A DNA stretch of 37,754 nt, from assembly GCA_005798685.1 (NCBI GenBank), contig SYIT01000072.1:1-37754 (forward strand). Direction: 5' to 3'. This DNA comes from Actinomycetota bacterium. Its GTDB lineage: Bacteria; Actinomycetota; Thermoleophilia; Solirubrobacterales; Solirubrobacteraceae. Under the pieces are notes generated by a model, which saw only the letters and a list, made by a program, of their open reading frames with translations, did not search any database and was not told where the DNA came from. Within the stretch, counting starts at the first letter, position 1. Every line of letters starts with the position of its first letter. The position numbers were made by a program, and so were the translations under genes. Below, one piece after another: positions 31,304 through 37,754 of the stretch.

Positions 31304-32493
31304 CGCGAGCCTTGATTCTTTCCTGGGAGTACCCACCGGTTGTTGAGGGCGGGCTGGCGCGCCACGTGCGCAAGCTCGCCGAGCAGCTAGTCGTTCAGGG
31401 CGTTGACGTTCACGTGCTCACCCGTGGCGACGGCGAATTGGCCGCTGAGGAGGAGGTCGCCGGCGTTGTCGTTCACCGCGTGCCCGAACCCAGGCGCCCC
31501 GGCGACCTTGGCGAGTTCGTCACTTGGATCGAGCACATGAACGCCGACATGCTGGCGGCCGGCGTTGAACTCGGCGACCGCTATGACTTCGACGTCGTCC
31601 ATGGCCACGACTGGCTCGTCTTCGTGGCCGGCGACCACCTCGCCAACCGCTATCGCTGCCCACTGATCGTGACGATTCACGCGACCGAGTACGGCCGTCA
31701 TCAGGGCTGGGTCGACAAGCACCCCCAGAGCTGGATTCATGGCGTTGAGCGGGCGATGGCGGCGCGCGCTGACCGGGTGATCACCTGCTCCTATTACATG
31801 CGTGGCCATGTAGCCGACATCCTCGACCTCGACGAGCAGAGCATTGACGTGATCGCCAACGGGATCGACCCGCTCGACCTGCAGCCTATCGATGACCTTG
31901 AAACGCTGAAGGCCAAGTTCGCGCAGCCCGACGAGCAGCTCGTGATCCTCGTCGGCCGCCTCGTTTACGAGAAGGGCTTCCAGCTCGCGCTTGAAGCGCT
32001 GCCGCCAATCATTGAGCGGGTCGGCAAGGTCCGCTTCCTCGTCGCCGGCTCCGGCACCCACGAAACGGCACTCAAACAGCAAGCGGAGGAGCTAGGGCTG
32101 AGCGAGTACGGAACTTTTCTCGGCTGGATCGGCGACGACGTGCTCCATTCGCTCTATCGGATCGCCGACCTCTGCGTGATCCCAAGCCTCTACGAGCCGT
32201 TCGGGCTCGTTGCGCTTGAGGCGATGGCCAGCGGCTGCCCCTGCATCGTTGCCGACACCGGCGGGCTGCGCGAGGTCGTCCCTGGCGGTGACCGCGTGGG
32301 GCTGCGGTTCAACGGCGGCGACGCCGATCACCTCGGTGTGATGATTGAACGGATGCTGACCGACACTGAGCTGCGGGAGAGGCTGATCGCCGAGGCCTCC
32401 GAGCACGTGCTCGGCTTCGACTGGGTTGATGTGGCGCGCGAAACGAACGAGCTTTACGGCGAGGCCCTGGCTGCCTCGCGCAGCAAGGCTTAG
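31300..32493 (+). CDS. GT4 glycosyltransferase, glycogen synthase type
   Basis: A 397-residue GT-B fold enzyme of family GT4. SWEYPPVVEGGLARHVRKLAEQL near the N-terminus is the glycine-rich acceptor loop, FDVVHGHDWL holds the histidine seen in glycogen synthases, and LVGRLVYEKGFQLALEAL and IPSLYEPFGLVALEAMASGCP include the EX7E donor motif. Such GT4 enzymes next to GH57 branching enzymes are likely ADP- or UDP-glucose-dependent alpha-glucan synthases, akin to actinobacterial GlgM/GlgA. Its stop overlaps the acyltransferase gene on the other strand by 4 bp. Confidence 0.9.
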   Translation: MTRALILSWEYPPVVEGGLARHVRKLAEQLVVQGVDVHVLTRGDGELAAEEEVAGVVVHRVPEPRRPGDLGEFVTWIEHMNADMLAAGVELGDRYDFDVVHGHDWLVFVAGDHLANRYRCPLIVTIHATEYGRHQGWVDKHPQSWIHGVERAMAARADRVITCSYYMRGHVADILDLDEQSIDVIANGIDPLDLQPIDDLETLKAKFAQPDEQLVILVGRLVYEKGFQLALEALPPIIERVGKVRFLVAGSGTHETALKQQAEELGLSEYGTFLGWIGDDVLHSLYRIADLCVIPSLYEPFGLVALEAMASGCPCIVADTGGLREVVPGGDRVGLRFNGGDADHLGVMIERMLTDTELRERLIAEASEHVLGFDWVDVARETNELYGEALAASRSKA

Positions 32494-33176
32494 CGCCAGC
32501 GCAAAGTTTCAGGCCGCTCGCGCATCCGCAGCACGCGCGCAGGGGAGCCGCCGACGACGGCGTTCGCTTCAACCTCACGCGTGACTACGGCAAGGCTGCC
32601 GATGATCGAGTTGTCGCCAACGGTGACGCCGCGCAGCAGGCAGGCGCCGTAGCCGATCCAAACATTGTTGCCAACGCGCACGTCGCGCTTGTAGATCCCT
32701 TGGTCACGGATCGGCCGCTCGACGTCGTTGGTGGCGTGGTCAAAGTCGATCAGCATCACGCGGTCGGCGAGAATGCACTCGCTGGCAATCGAGATGTGCT
32801 GAAAGGCCGAGATCGTGCACTCCTGCCCGAGCACGGTGCGGTCGCCGATCCTCACGAGGCCCTCGTGCGCGCGAATCTTGCAGCCGTCGCCGATCCACGA
32901 CCAGCGACCGATCTCAACGACCGCCTCGCGGCCGATCTGGAAGGTCACATTCGGGCAAACGAAGAAAAGGCCGTCGCCGCGCAGGCGCCCGCGCCAACGC
33001 AGCCTCAGCCAAGCCCAGCGCGCAACCAGCCGCGCGTACTTGGCGTTCAGCATCCCGTTGGCGGCCGCGAAGCGCAGAAAAGCGATCGGTCCACCGCGCA
33101 GCGGGGCGGGGGCAGTGCGCTGCGGCGGCTGATCCTGCGCGCCGGCCGGATCACTCGTTGGAACGGCTGTTTCCAT
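32490..33176 (-). CDS. Left-handed beta-helix acyltransferase
   Basis: A 228-residue protein with hexapeptide repeats of the left-handed beta-helix fold from about residue 85 to 215: IGDGCKI, VRIGDRTVLG, ISIASECILADRVMLIDFDHA, VRVGNNVWIGYGACLLRGVTVGDNSIIGSLAVV. This is the WbbJ/maa-like O-acetyltransferase family, which acetylates sugars on cell-surface glycans. The histidine in the FDHAT segment is the likely catalytic base. The N-terminus is proline-rich, then a basic helix rich in Arg and Trp. It is divergent from meaB, 71 bp away. Confidence 0.9.
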   Translation of the reverse strand: METAVPTSDPAGAQDQPPQRTAPAPLRGGPIAFLRFAAANGMLNAKYARLVARWAWLRLRWRGRLRGDGLFFVCPNVTFQIGREAVVEIGRWSWIGDGCKIRAHEGLVRIGDRTVLGQECTISAFQHISIASECILADRVMLIDFDHATNDVERPIRDQGIYKRDVRVGNNVWIGYGACLLRGVTVGDNSIIGSLAVVTREVEANAVVGGSPARVLRMRERPETLRWR

Positions 33177-33247
33177 CGCCCCGCAAGCCTAGCCGGGGAG
33201 CCCCATCGATCGCCCAACCACCGGCCCGCCCGCTAACCTCGAAGGCA

Positions 33248-34201
33248 GTGAATCCTGCCGCCGCCGACACCCTCGCAGAGCGCCTGCTTGCCGGGGATCA
33301 GCGCGCGCTGGCGCGCGCGATTACGCTCGTCGAGTCCGACGATCCGCGCGGCTGGGAGCTTGTCCGCGAGGTCTACCCGCAGACCGGCAAGGCGGCAATC
33401 GTTGGCTGCACGGGAGCCCCCGGCGCCGGCAAGTCAACGCTGATCAGCTCGCTTACGGCTCTGCGCCGCGAGCAGGGCCGCAGCGTCGGTGTGCTCTCAA
33501 TCGACCCGTCCTCGCCGTTCACGCAGGGCGCGCTGCTCGGTGATCGAATCCGCCTGACCGACCACTTTCTCGATCAAGGCGTTTTCATCCGCTCGATGGC
33601 CAACCGTGGCGCGCTCGGCGGCCTCAGCGAAGCGGCGCTGCAGACTGCGCTGCTGATGGACGCCGCCGGCCGCCAGGACATCTTCCTCGAGACGGTTGGC
33701 GTCGGCCAAGCCGAGGTTGACATCATCGACCACGCTGACACGATCGTGCTCGTCCTGATGCCTGGCTCCGGTGATTCGATTCAGGCGCTGAAGGCCGGCG
33801 TGATGGAGATCCCCGACATCATCGTCGTCAACAAGTGCGACCACCCGATGACGGAGACGATGGTGCGCGAGATTCGTGGCGTGCTGAGCCTCGCACCGGC
33901 CGACGGACGGCCGACGCCGATCGTGAAAACCGAGGCGCTGCGCGGCGACGGCGTCGCCGAGCTGGCCGAGGAGCTCGACGCCCACCGCGCCTTCATTGAG
34001 GCCGAAGGAACATTGGCTGAGCGCCGCCGCCGCAACCTGCGCAGCGAGGTGATCTCGATCTGTACACATCGGATGCGCCGCGACCTCGAGCAGCGCGTTG
34101 ACGGGGACGAAAGCTTCCGCAAACTCTTTGACGCGGTCGTCGAACGCAAACTTGACCCTGCCAGCGCTGCGACCGAGATTCTCGAGCAGCTGGGCGACTA
34201 G
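33248..34201 (+). CDS. meaB: Methylmalonyl-CoA mutase-associated GTPase MeaB
   Basis: A 317-residue G3E-type GTPase that protects and reloads B12 in methylmalonyl-CoA mutase. Walker A is GAPGAGKST (56-64); it continues with GVLSIDPSSPFTQGALLGDRIRLTDHFLDQ, FIRSMANRG, the switch region ETVGVGQAEVDI, and the guanine-specific NKCDHP. All are strong MeaB/ArgK markers. Start is the GTG at 33248. No mutase gene is in the window. It stands alone between the acyltransferase and the membrane protein; convergent with the latter by a 15-bp gap that has a GC-rich dyad but no T-tract. Confidence 0.93.
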   Translation: MNPAAADTLAERLLAGDQRALARAITLVESDDPRGWELVREVYPQTGKAAIVGCTGAPGAGKSTLISSLTALRREQGRSVGVLSIDPSSPFTQGALLGDRIRLTDHFLDQGVFIRSMANRGALGGLSEAALQTALLMDAAGRQDIFLETVGVGQAEVDIIDHADTIVLVLMPGSGDSIQALKAGVMEIPDIIVVNKCDHPMTETMVREIRGVLSLAPADGRPTPIVKTEALRGDGVAELAEELDAHRAFIEAEGTLAERRRRNLRSEVISICTHRMRRDLEQRVDGDESFRKLFDAVVERKLDPASAATEILEQLGD

Positions 34202-34216
34202 CGAGCCGCGGCGGGC

Positions 34217-35539
34217 TCAGCCGCCGAAGATGCTCCATGGCAGCGGCCCGCTGAGCGGTGCCAACCCGGCCGCGGCCGCAATCCGCGCGGCGATCAGCAG
34301 CCAAATCGTCAATGCGATCCCTACGACTGCCAGCGCGACGCCGAGCTTTGGATAGCGGCGCATTCCCCACGAGCTGAGCGCCGCTGCGGTTGGAAGCGCA
34401 ACGACAAGCGGCTCGCCGGGGGAGAGCCCGCTGAGCGTCGGCAGAAAGAAGACGGCGCCGATCACCGTGGCGGCGCAGATTGCCGTCATCAGCTGGGCGG
34501 CGACCTCAACATCGGCCGCTTCCGGCAGCGCCCGTGCCAGCCGCGCGCGCCGTGAACGCCAAGCCAGCGCGATCGAAACGAACGCCATGCCCAGCAGCGG
34601 CGCCGTCAGCAGAAGGCCAAGCTGCGGCGTCACGAATAGCTCCGCCAGCCTTGGGATGCGGTCGATGTAATCAGCGACATTGGTTGCGCCGGTTGGGGGG
34701 TTGGAGATTGCGGAGGCCGCCATTGGCGTCAGGCCGCCGAAGAGGCGGGCGTTGATCGAGACGTAGAAGACGGCCGAAACGAGAACCAGCTCGATCGCGA
34801 TCAAGCCGATCCAGCCGCGCGAGCGCTGCCGCAGCCAACGGAAAAGGGTCAGCGCGATGATTAGGCCGGGGAGAATCCCGATCAGGCCGATCCACGGCAG
34901 CAGCGCCAGCAGCGCACCAGCCCCGAGCGACGAGCGCGTCCTCGGCGACTCGCGGACCCGCAGCGCCAGCAGCGCGGCCGCTGCAACGATCGCCGCGCAG
35001 GTCGCTGCCGGCCGAATCGCAGTGGCGGCGATGACGATCGGCGGGCTGCAGCCAATCGCGATCGCGGCGCCGCTGGCCCACGGGTCGGGCACCAATCTGC
35101 GCGCCAACGCCGCCGCCGCGACGGCCCCACGCGCCGTGATCAGTGCCAGCAGAGCCTGCACTAGGGCTGTGCCACCAAGCGCGTAGGCCGGCGCCAGCAG
35201 CGTCGGAAAGAGGAAGCCGTGCGGCTCGATCAAGCGGCCGTTGACGAGCACGCCGGCCGGCTGCACCGGCGAGCCACCGAAGGCTCGCCAAGCTTGCTCG
35301 CGGTACTGATTGGTCAGCTCGAAGTCGCCGTCATCCAGCAGCGAGGTAGTCGTCAGCAGGATCCGCGTCTCGGCCGGGGCAAACTGCGCGCTAGGCGTTG
35401 CTGGCAGGCCAATACCGGCTAGATAGACGGCAAAGCAGATGACGAATACCAGCAGCCCCGAGCGGCCGTTGCCTCGGGTCGCCGCGCGCGCAATCCGGCC
35501 GGGCTCGAACTCTGCGGCTGGGGTGGCGGCTTCGCTCAC
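34217..35539 (-). CDS. Polytopic membrane protein, glycosyltransferase-like
   Basis: A 440-residue membrane protein with about ten predicted helices. The N-terminal helix starts LLVFVICFAVYLAGIG, followed by a long extracytoplasmic loop containing FAPAETRILLTTTSLLDDGDFELTNQYREQAW. That loop, with its DDGDF, resembles the first loop of GT-C/PMT-type glycosyltransferases, where acidic residues are catalytic. The fold would transfer sugars from lipid carriers outside the membrane. Substrate is unknown, and the assignment rests on layout more than on a signature. Confidence 0.72.
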   Translation of the reverse strand: MSEAATPAAEFEPGRIARAATRGNGRSGLLVFVICFAVYLAGIGLPATPSAQFAPAETRILLTTTSLLDDGDFELTNQYREQAWRAFGGSPVQPAGVLVNGRLIEPHGFLFPTLLAPAYALGGTALVQALLALITARGAVAAAALARRLVPDPWASGAAIAIGCSPPIVIAATAIRPAATCAAIVAAAALLALRVRESPRTRSSLGAGALLALLPWIGLIGILPGLIIALTLFRWLRQRSRGWIGLIAIELVLVSAVFYVSINARLFGGLTPMAASAISNPPTGATNVADYIDRIPRLAELFVTPQLGLLLTAPLLGMAFVSIALAWRSRRARLARALPEAADVEVAAQLMTAICAATVIGAVFFLPTLSGLSPGEPLVVALPTAAALSSWGMRRYPKLGVALAVVGIALTIWLLIAARIAAAAGLAPLSGPLPWSIFGG

Positions 35540-35558
35540 AGCTGCCGATTCTCGCCGA

Positions 35559-36704
35559 TTAGCTCGTCAGTGCGCGGGCGATCACCATCTGCTGAATTTC
35601 GTCGGTCCCTTCGCCGATCGTCAGCACCTTGGCGTCACGGTAGAAACGGCAGACCGGGTACTCCTCGATGTAGCCGTAACCGCCGTGAATCTGAACCGCC
35701 TCCTCGGCGCAGCGCACGGCCAGGCGCCCGGTCTTCAGCTTCGCCTGCGCGGCGGTGAGGCTGAAGTTCATCCCCTCGTCCTTCTCCCAAGCGGCCTTGT
35801 AGGTCAGGAGCCGCGCGGCCTCAATCTCGGTCGCCATGTCGGCGAGCTTTGCGCCGATCGTCGGGAATTGGCCGATTGACTGGCCGAATGCTTGCCGCTC
35901 GGCCGAATACTTGATCGCCTCGTCAAGCGCGCCTTGAGCCAGCCCAACGCCCATTGCGGCAACACCGATCCGGCCTGAGTCGAGCACTTTTAGGAACTGA
36001 CGCAGCCCGGCGCCGCGCGGCCCGAGCAGGTTCGCTTCCGGCACGCGGCAATCGTCGAAGGTCAGCGGGCGCGTGTCGGAGGCGTTCCAGCCCATCTTGC
36101 GGTAGGGCTCGCCCTGCTCGTAGCCGGCCGTTCCGTTCTCAATGATGATGTTCGAAATCTCTGGCCGACCGTCGGCCTCGCCGGTGATCGCGGTGATCGC
36201 CACGTGGCCTGAGATCTCTGTTCCGGCGTTGGTAATGAACTGCTTTGAGCCATTGATCACCCATTCGCCGTCCTCGAGCACGGCGCGCGTGCGAAGCGCG
36301 CCAGCGTCGGAGCCAGCTTCAGGTTCGGTCAGGCCGAAGGCGCCGAGCTTCGCTCCAGAGCAGAGCTCCGGCAGCAGCCGCTCTTTCTGCTCGTCGCTGC
36401 CAAACAGTTCAATCGGCTGAATTCCTAGCGAGGAGTGCGCGCAGAGCGTGATCGCGACCGATGAATCGACCCGCGCCAGCTCCTCAACGCAGATCGCGTA
36501 GGCCAGCGTGTCGGAGCCGCCGCCGCCGTACTGCTCGGAGAAGGCTATTCCCATCCAGCCGAGCTCGCCGATCTGTTTGACGATCTCGTAGGGGAAGGCC
36601 TTCGTGCGGTCGAGTTCTTCAGCGACCGGTGCGATCTCGCGCTCAGCGAAGTCGCGAACCGTCTGGCGCAGCAGTTTGTGATCGTCGGAAAGGCCAAAAT
36701 CCAT
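35559..36704 (-). CDS. Acyl-CoA dehydrogenase
   Basis: A 381-residue FAD enzyme that makes the 2,3 double bond in fatty acyl-CoA in beta-oxidation. Features are FGLTEPEAGSDAGALRTRAV (FAD and substrate loop), GSKQFITNAGTEISGH, and the C-terminal EGTDEIQQMVIARAL with catalytic Glu365, as in short-chain members. The remainder has the four-helix bundle pattern. Length is normal. It is divergent from the thiolase gene, and together they cover two steps of the beta-oxidation cycle. Confidence 0.94.
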   Translation of the reverse strand: MDFGLSDDHKLLRQTVRDFAEREIAPVAEELDRTKAFPYEIVKQIGELGWMGIAFSEQYGGGGSDTLAYAICVEELARVDSSVAITLCAHSSLGIQPIELFGSDEQKERLLPELCSGAKLGAFGLTEPEAGSDAGALRTRAVLEDGEWVINGSKQFITNAGTEISGHVAITAITGEADGRPEISNIIIENGTAGYEQGEPYRKMGWNASDTRPLTFDDCRVPEANLLGPRGAGLRQFLKVLDSGRIGVAAMGVGLAQGALDEAIKYSAERQAFGQSIGQFPTIGAKLADMATEIEAARLLTYKAAWEKDEGMNFSLTAAQAKLKTGRLAVRCAEEAVQIHGGYGYIEEYPVCRFYRDAKVLTIGEGTDEIQQMVIARALTS

Positions 36705-36734
36705 GCCGCAACCCTAGGGCTAAATCGTCGCCAG

Positions 36735-36764
36735 TTGTCGCTGGCAGCGCTGCGCGACTAATAT
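36735..36764 (+). promoter_or_regulatory. Probable promoter of the thiolase gene
   Basis: TTGTCG (36735-36740) and TAATAT (36759-36764), 18 bp apart, lie 36 bp before the ATG. AGGAG at 36791-36795 is the ribosome site. Confidence 0.55.
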
Positions 36765-36800
36765 TACCTGGCTACGACCGTCAGCCGATCAGGAGCCTCA

Positions 36801-37754
36801 ATGCCTACGACCGTAATTCTTGGGAGCGCCCGCACCCCCGTTGGAAAGATGGGCGGCGCGCTGGCCTCGATGCCAGCAACCGAACTTGGCGGCATCGCGA
36901 TTGCCGCTGCGCTTGAGCGATCAGGCGTCGCTCCCGAGCAGGTTGACCACGTCGTGATGGGGCAAGTGATTCAGGCCGGGCAGGGGCAGATCCCTTCGCG
37001 CCAAGCGCAGATTGCGGCCGGTATTCCCAAGGAGGTCTCGTCGGAGACGATTAACAAGGTCTGTGCGTCAGGTATCCGCGCGCTCGTGATTCTCGACCAG
37101 GGAATCCGTGCAGGCGACGTTGAGGTTGGCGTTGCCGGTGGCATGGAATCGATGTCGAACGCTCCTTACCTGCTTCCAGGCGCGCGCTTTGGCTTCCGCA
37201 TGGGTGAGACAAAGGCGCTTGACGCGATGGTCAACGACGGCCTCACGAATCCCTTTTCTGGCCGCCAGATGTTCGATGAGGCGACCGAGATCGGCGACGA
37301 GCTTGAGCTCGCGCGCCCCGACCTTGACCGCTGGGCTGTCCGCTCTCATGAGCTGGCGATCGCCGCAACCGATGACGGCCGCCTGCCGGAGGAGATCGTC
37401 TCGGTGATGATTTCGAGCCGCAAGGGCGACACCGTCGTTGAGGTTGACGAGGCGCCGCGCCGCGAGACTTCGCTCGAGACTTTGGCCAATCTGCCTGGGC
37501 TTGCAAGCAAGGAAGGCAGCCACACGGCAGGCAACTCGCCGGGAGTCAACGACGGCGCCGGCGCGATCGTTGTCGCCTCCGATCAGTGGGCTGAGGCCAA
37601 CGGCCACGAGCCGCTCGCTGAGGTCGTCGCTCACGCGCAGTCGGCCAACGACTTCGCCTACCTCGCAACGACGCCGGCCAGCGCTTCGCTCAAGGCGCTC
37701 GAGAAGGCTGGGCTGCAGCCTGGTGACATCGATCTGTGGGAGATCAACGAGGCC
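36801..37754 (+). CDS. Acetyl-CoA acetyltransferase (thiolase), partial
   Basis: 318 N-terminal residues are present; the frame runs off the window end without a stop. It joins or cleaves acetoacetyl-CoA or longer 3-oxoacyl-CoA. The nucleophile is Cys88 in NKVCASG, GGMESMSNAPYLLPGAR follows, and GNSPGVNDGAGAIVV is the loop before the C-terminal domain. LWEINEA is the last visible part; the catalytic His and second Cys lie outside. With AGGAG 5 bp before the ATG the start is clear. Neighbouring acyl-CoA dehydrogenase suggests a fatty acid catabolism role, as for AtoB/FadA. Confidence 0.94.
   Translation, partial: MPTTVILGSARTPVGKMGGALASMPATELGGIAIAAALERSGVAPEQVDHVVMGQVIQAGQGQIPSRQAQIAAGIPKEVSSETINKVCASGIRALVILDQGIRAGDVEVGVAGGMESMSNAPYLLPGARFGFRMGETKALDAMVNDGLTNPFSGRQMFDEATEIGDELELARPDLDRWAVRSHELAIAATDDGRLPEEIVSVMISSRKGDTVVEVDEAPRRETSLETLANLPGLASKEGSHTAGNSPGVNDGAGAIVVASDQWAEANGHEPLAEVVAHAQSANDFAYLATTPASASLKALEKAGLQPGDIDLWEINEA

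Noticed and set aside
34202-34216. Intrinsic terminator between meaB and the membrane protein gene
   Set aside because: A GAGCC/GGCTC dyad is present but there is no T-tract on either strand and the gap is only 15 bp.
1-37754. tRNA, rRNA or insertion sequence
   Set aside because: No cloverleaf-sized gap sequence, rRNA-like block, transposase or terminal inverted repeats were recognised; gaps are mostly below 130 bp.

Overview
This window looks like chromosomal DNA of a high-GC actinobacterium, most likely class Thermoleophilia (Solirubrobacterales-like). That placement is an inference. It rests on the strong GC and codon bias, a short primary-type sigma factor, Fur-type zinc control, a GH57 branching enzyme paired with a GT4 synthase, MeaB, and dense overlapping genes. 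No rRNA, tRNA, IS element, prophage or CRISPR array was seen.

Layout. 1-727: 3' end of glpX. 747-2395: a lower-GC, probably acquired photolyase/cryptochrome plus a 48-residue DUF2256 zinc-finger gene. 2414-5054: an NAD(P)-binding protein and a membrane-anchored unknown, divergent from a MerR-DICT regulator. 5051-7513: moeA, an RlpA-like wall protein and a small unknown. 7715-8812: RpoD-type sigma factor. 8835-10183: three tandem cassettes, each with its own promoter, a near-identical Nif11-like leader ending in Gly-Gly and an unrelated C-terminal tail. 10314-12106: HxlR regulator, a tiny CxxC membrane protein and a YibE/F protein. 12200-16413: a zinc locus with a permease-binding protein fusion, ATPase, second permease, Zur and a His-rich protein, with candidate Zur boxes. 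16477-18923: an unknown protein and an ArsA/Get3-like ATPase. 19053-21186: parA overlapping an ftsZ that carries a 100-residue N-terminal extension. 21201-23161: gamma-glutamyltransferase and a lipoprotein. 23166-26754: LON-domain protein divergent from two in-frame photolyases, one class I and one FeS type. 26732-32493: two methyltransferases, a P450, a GH57 enzyme and a GT4 synthase. 32490-37754: acyltransferase, meaB, a membrane protein, acyl-CoA dehydrogenase and a thiolase cut by the window end.

The most interesting region is 8835-10183. Three small genes keep the leader and the Gly-Gly processing site but have completely different cores. At the conserved site motif the DNA has diverged synonymously while the protein has not, which argues for selection on a translated peptide. 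The downstream DNA is G-rich, and two copies carry canonical G-quadruplex motifs. Mosaic similarity between copies suggests recombination. Together this looks like an orphan, diversifying family of RiPP-like or bacteriocin-like precursors whose processing and export genes lie outside the window.

Other notable points are the ZnuB-ZnuA polyprotein under Zur-type control, the parA-ftsZ coupling, three distinct photolyases within 26 kb (two of them separated by one in-frame TGA), and the photolyase-DUF2256 pair of foreign composition.
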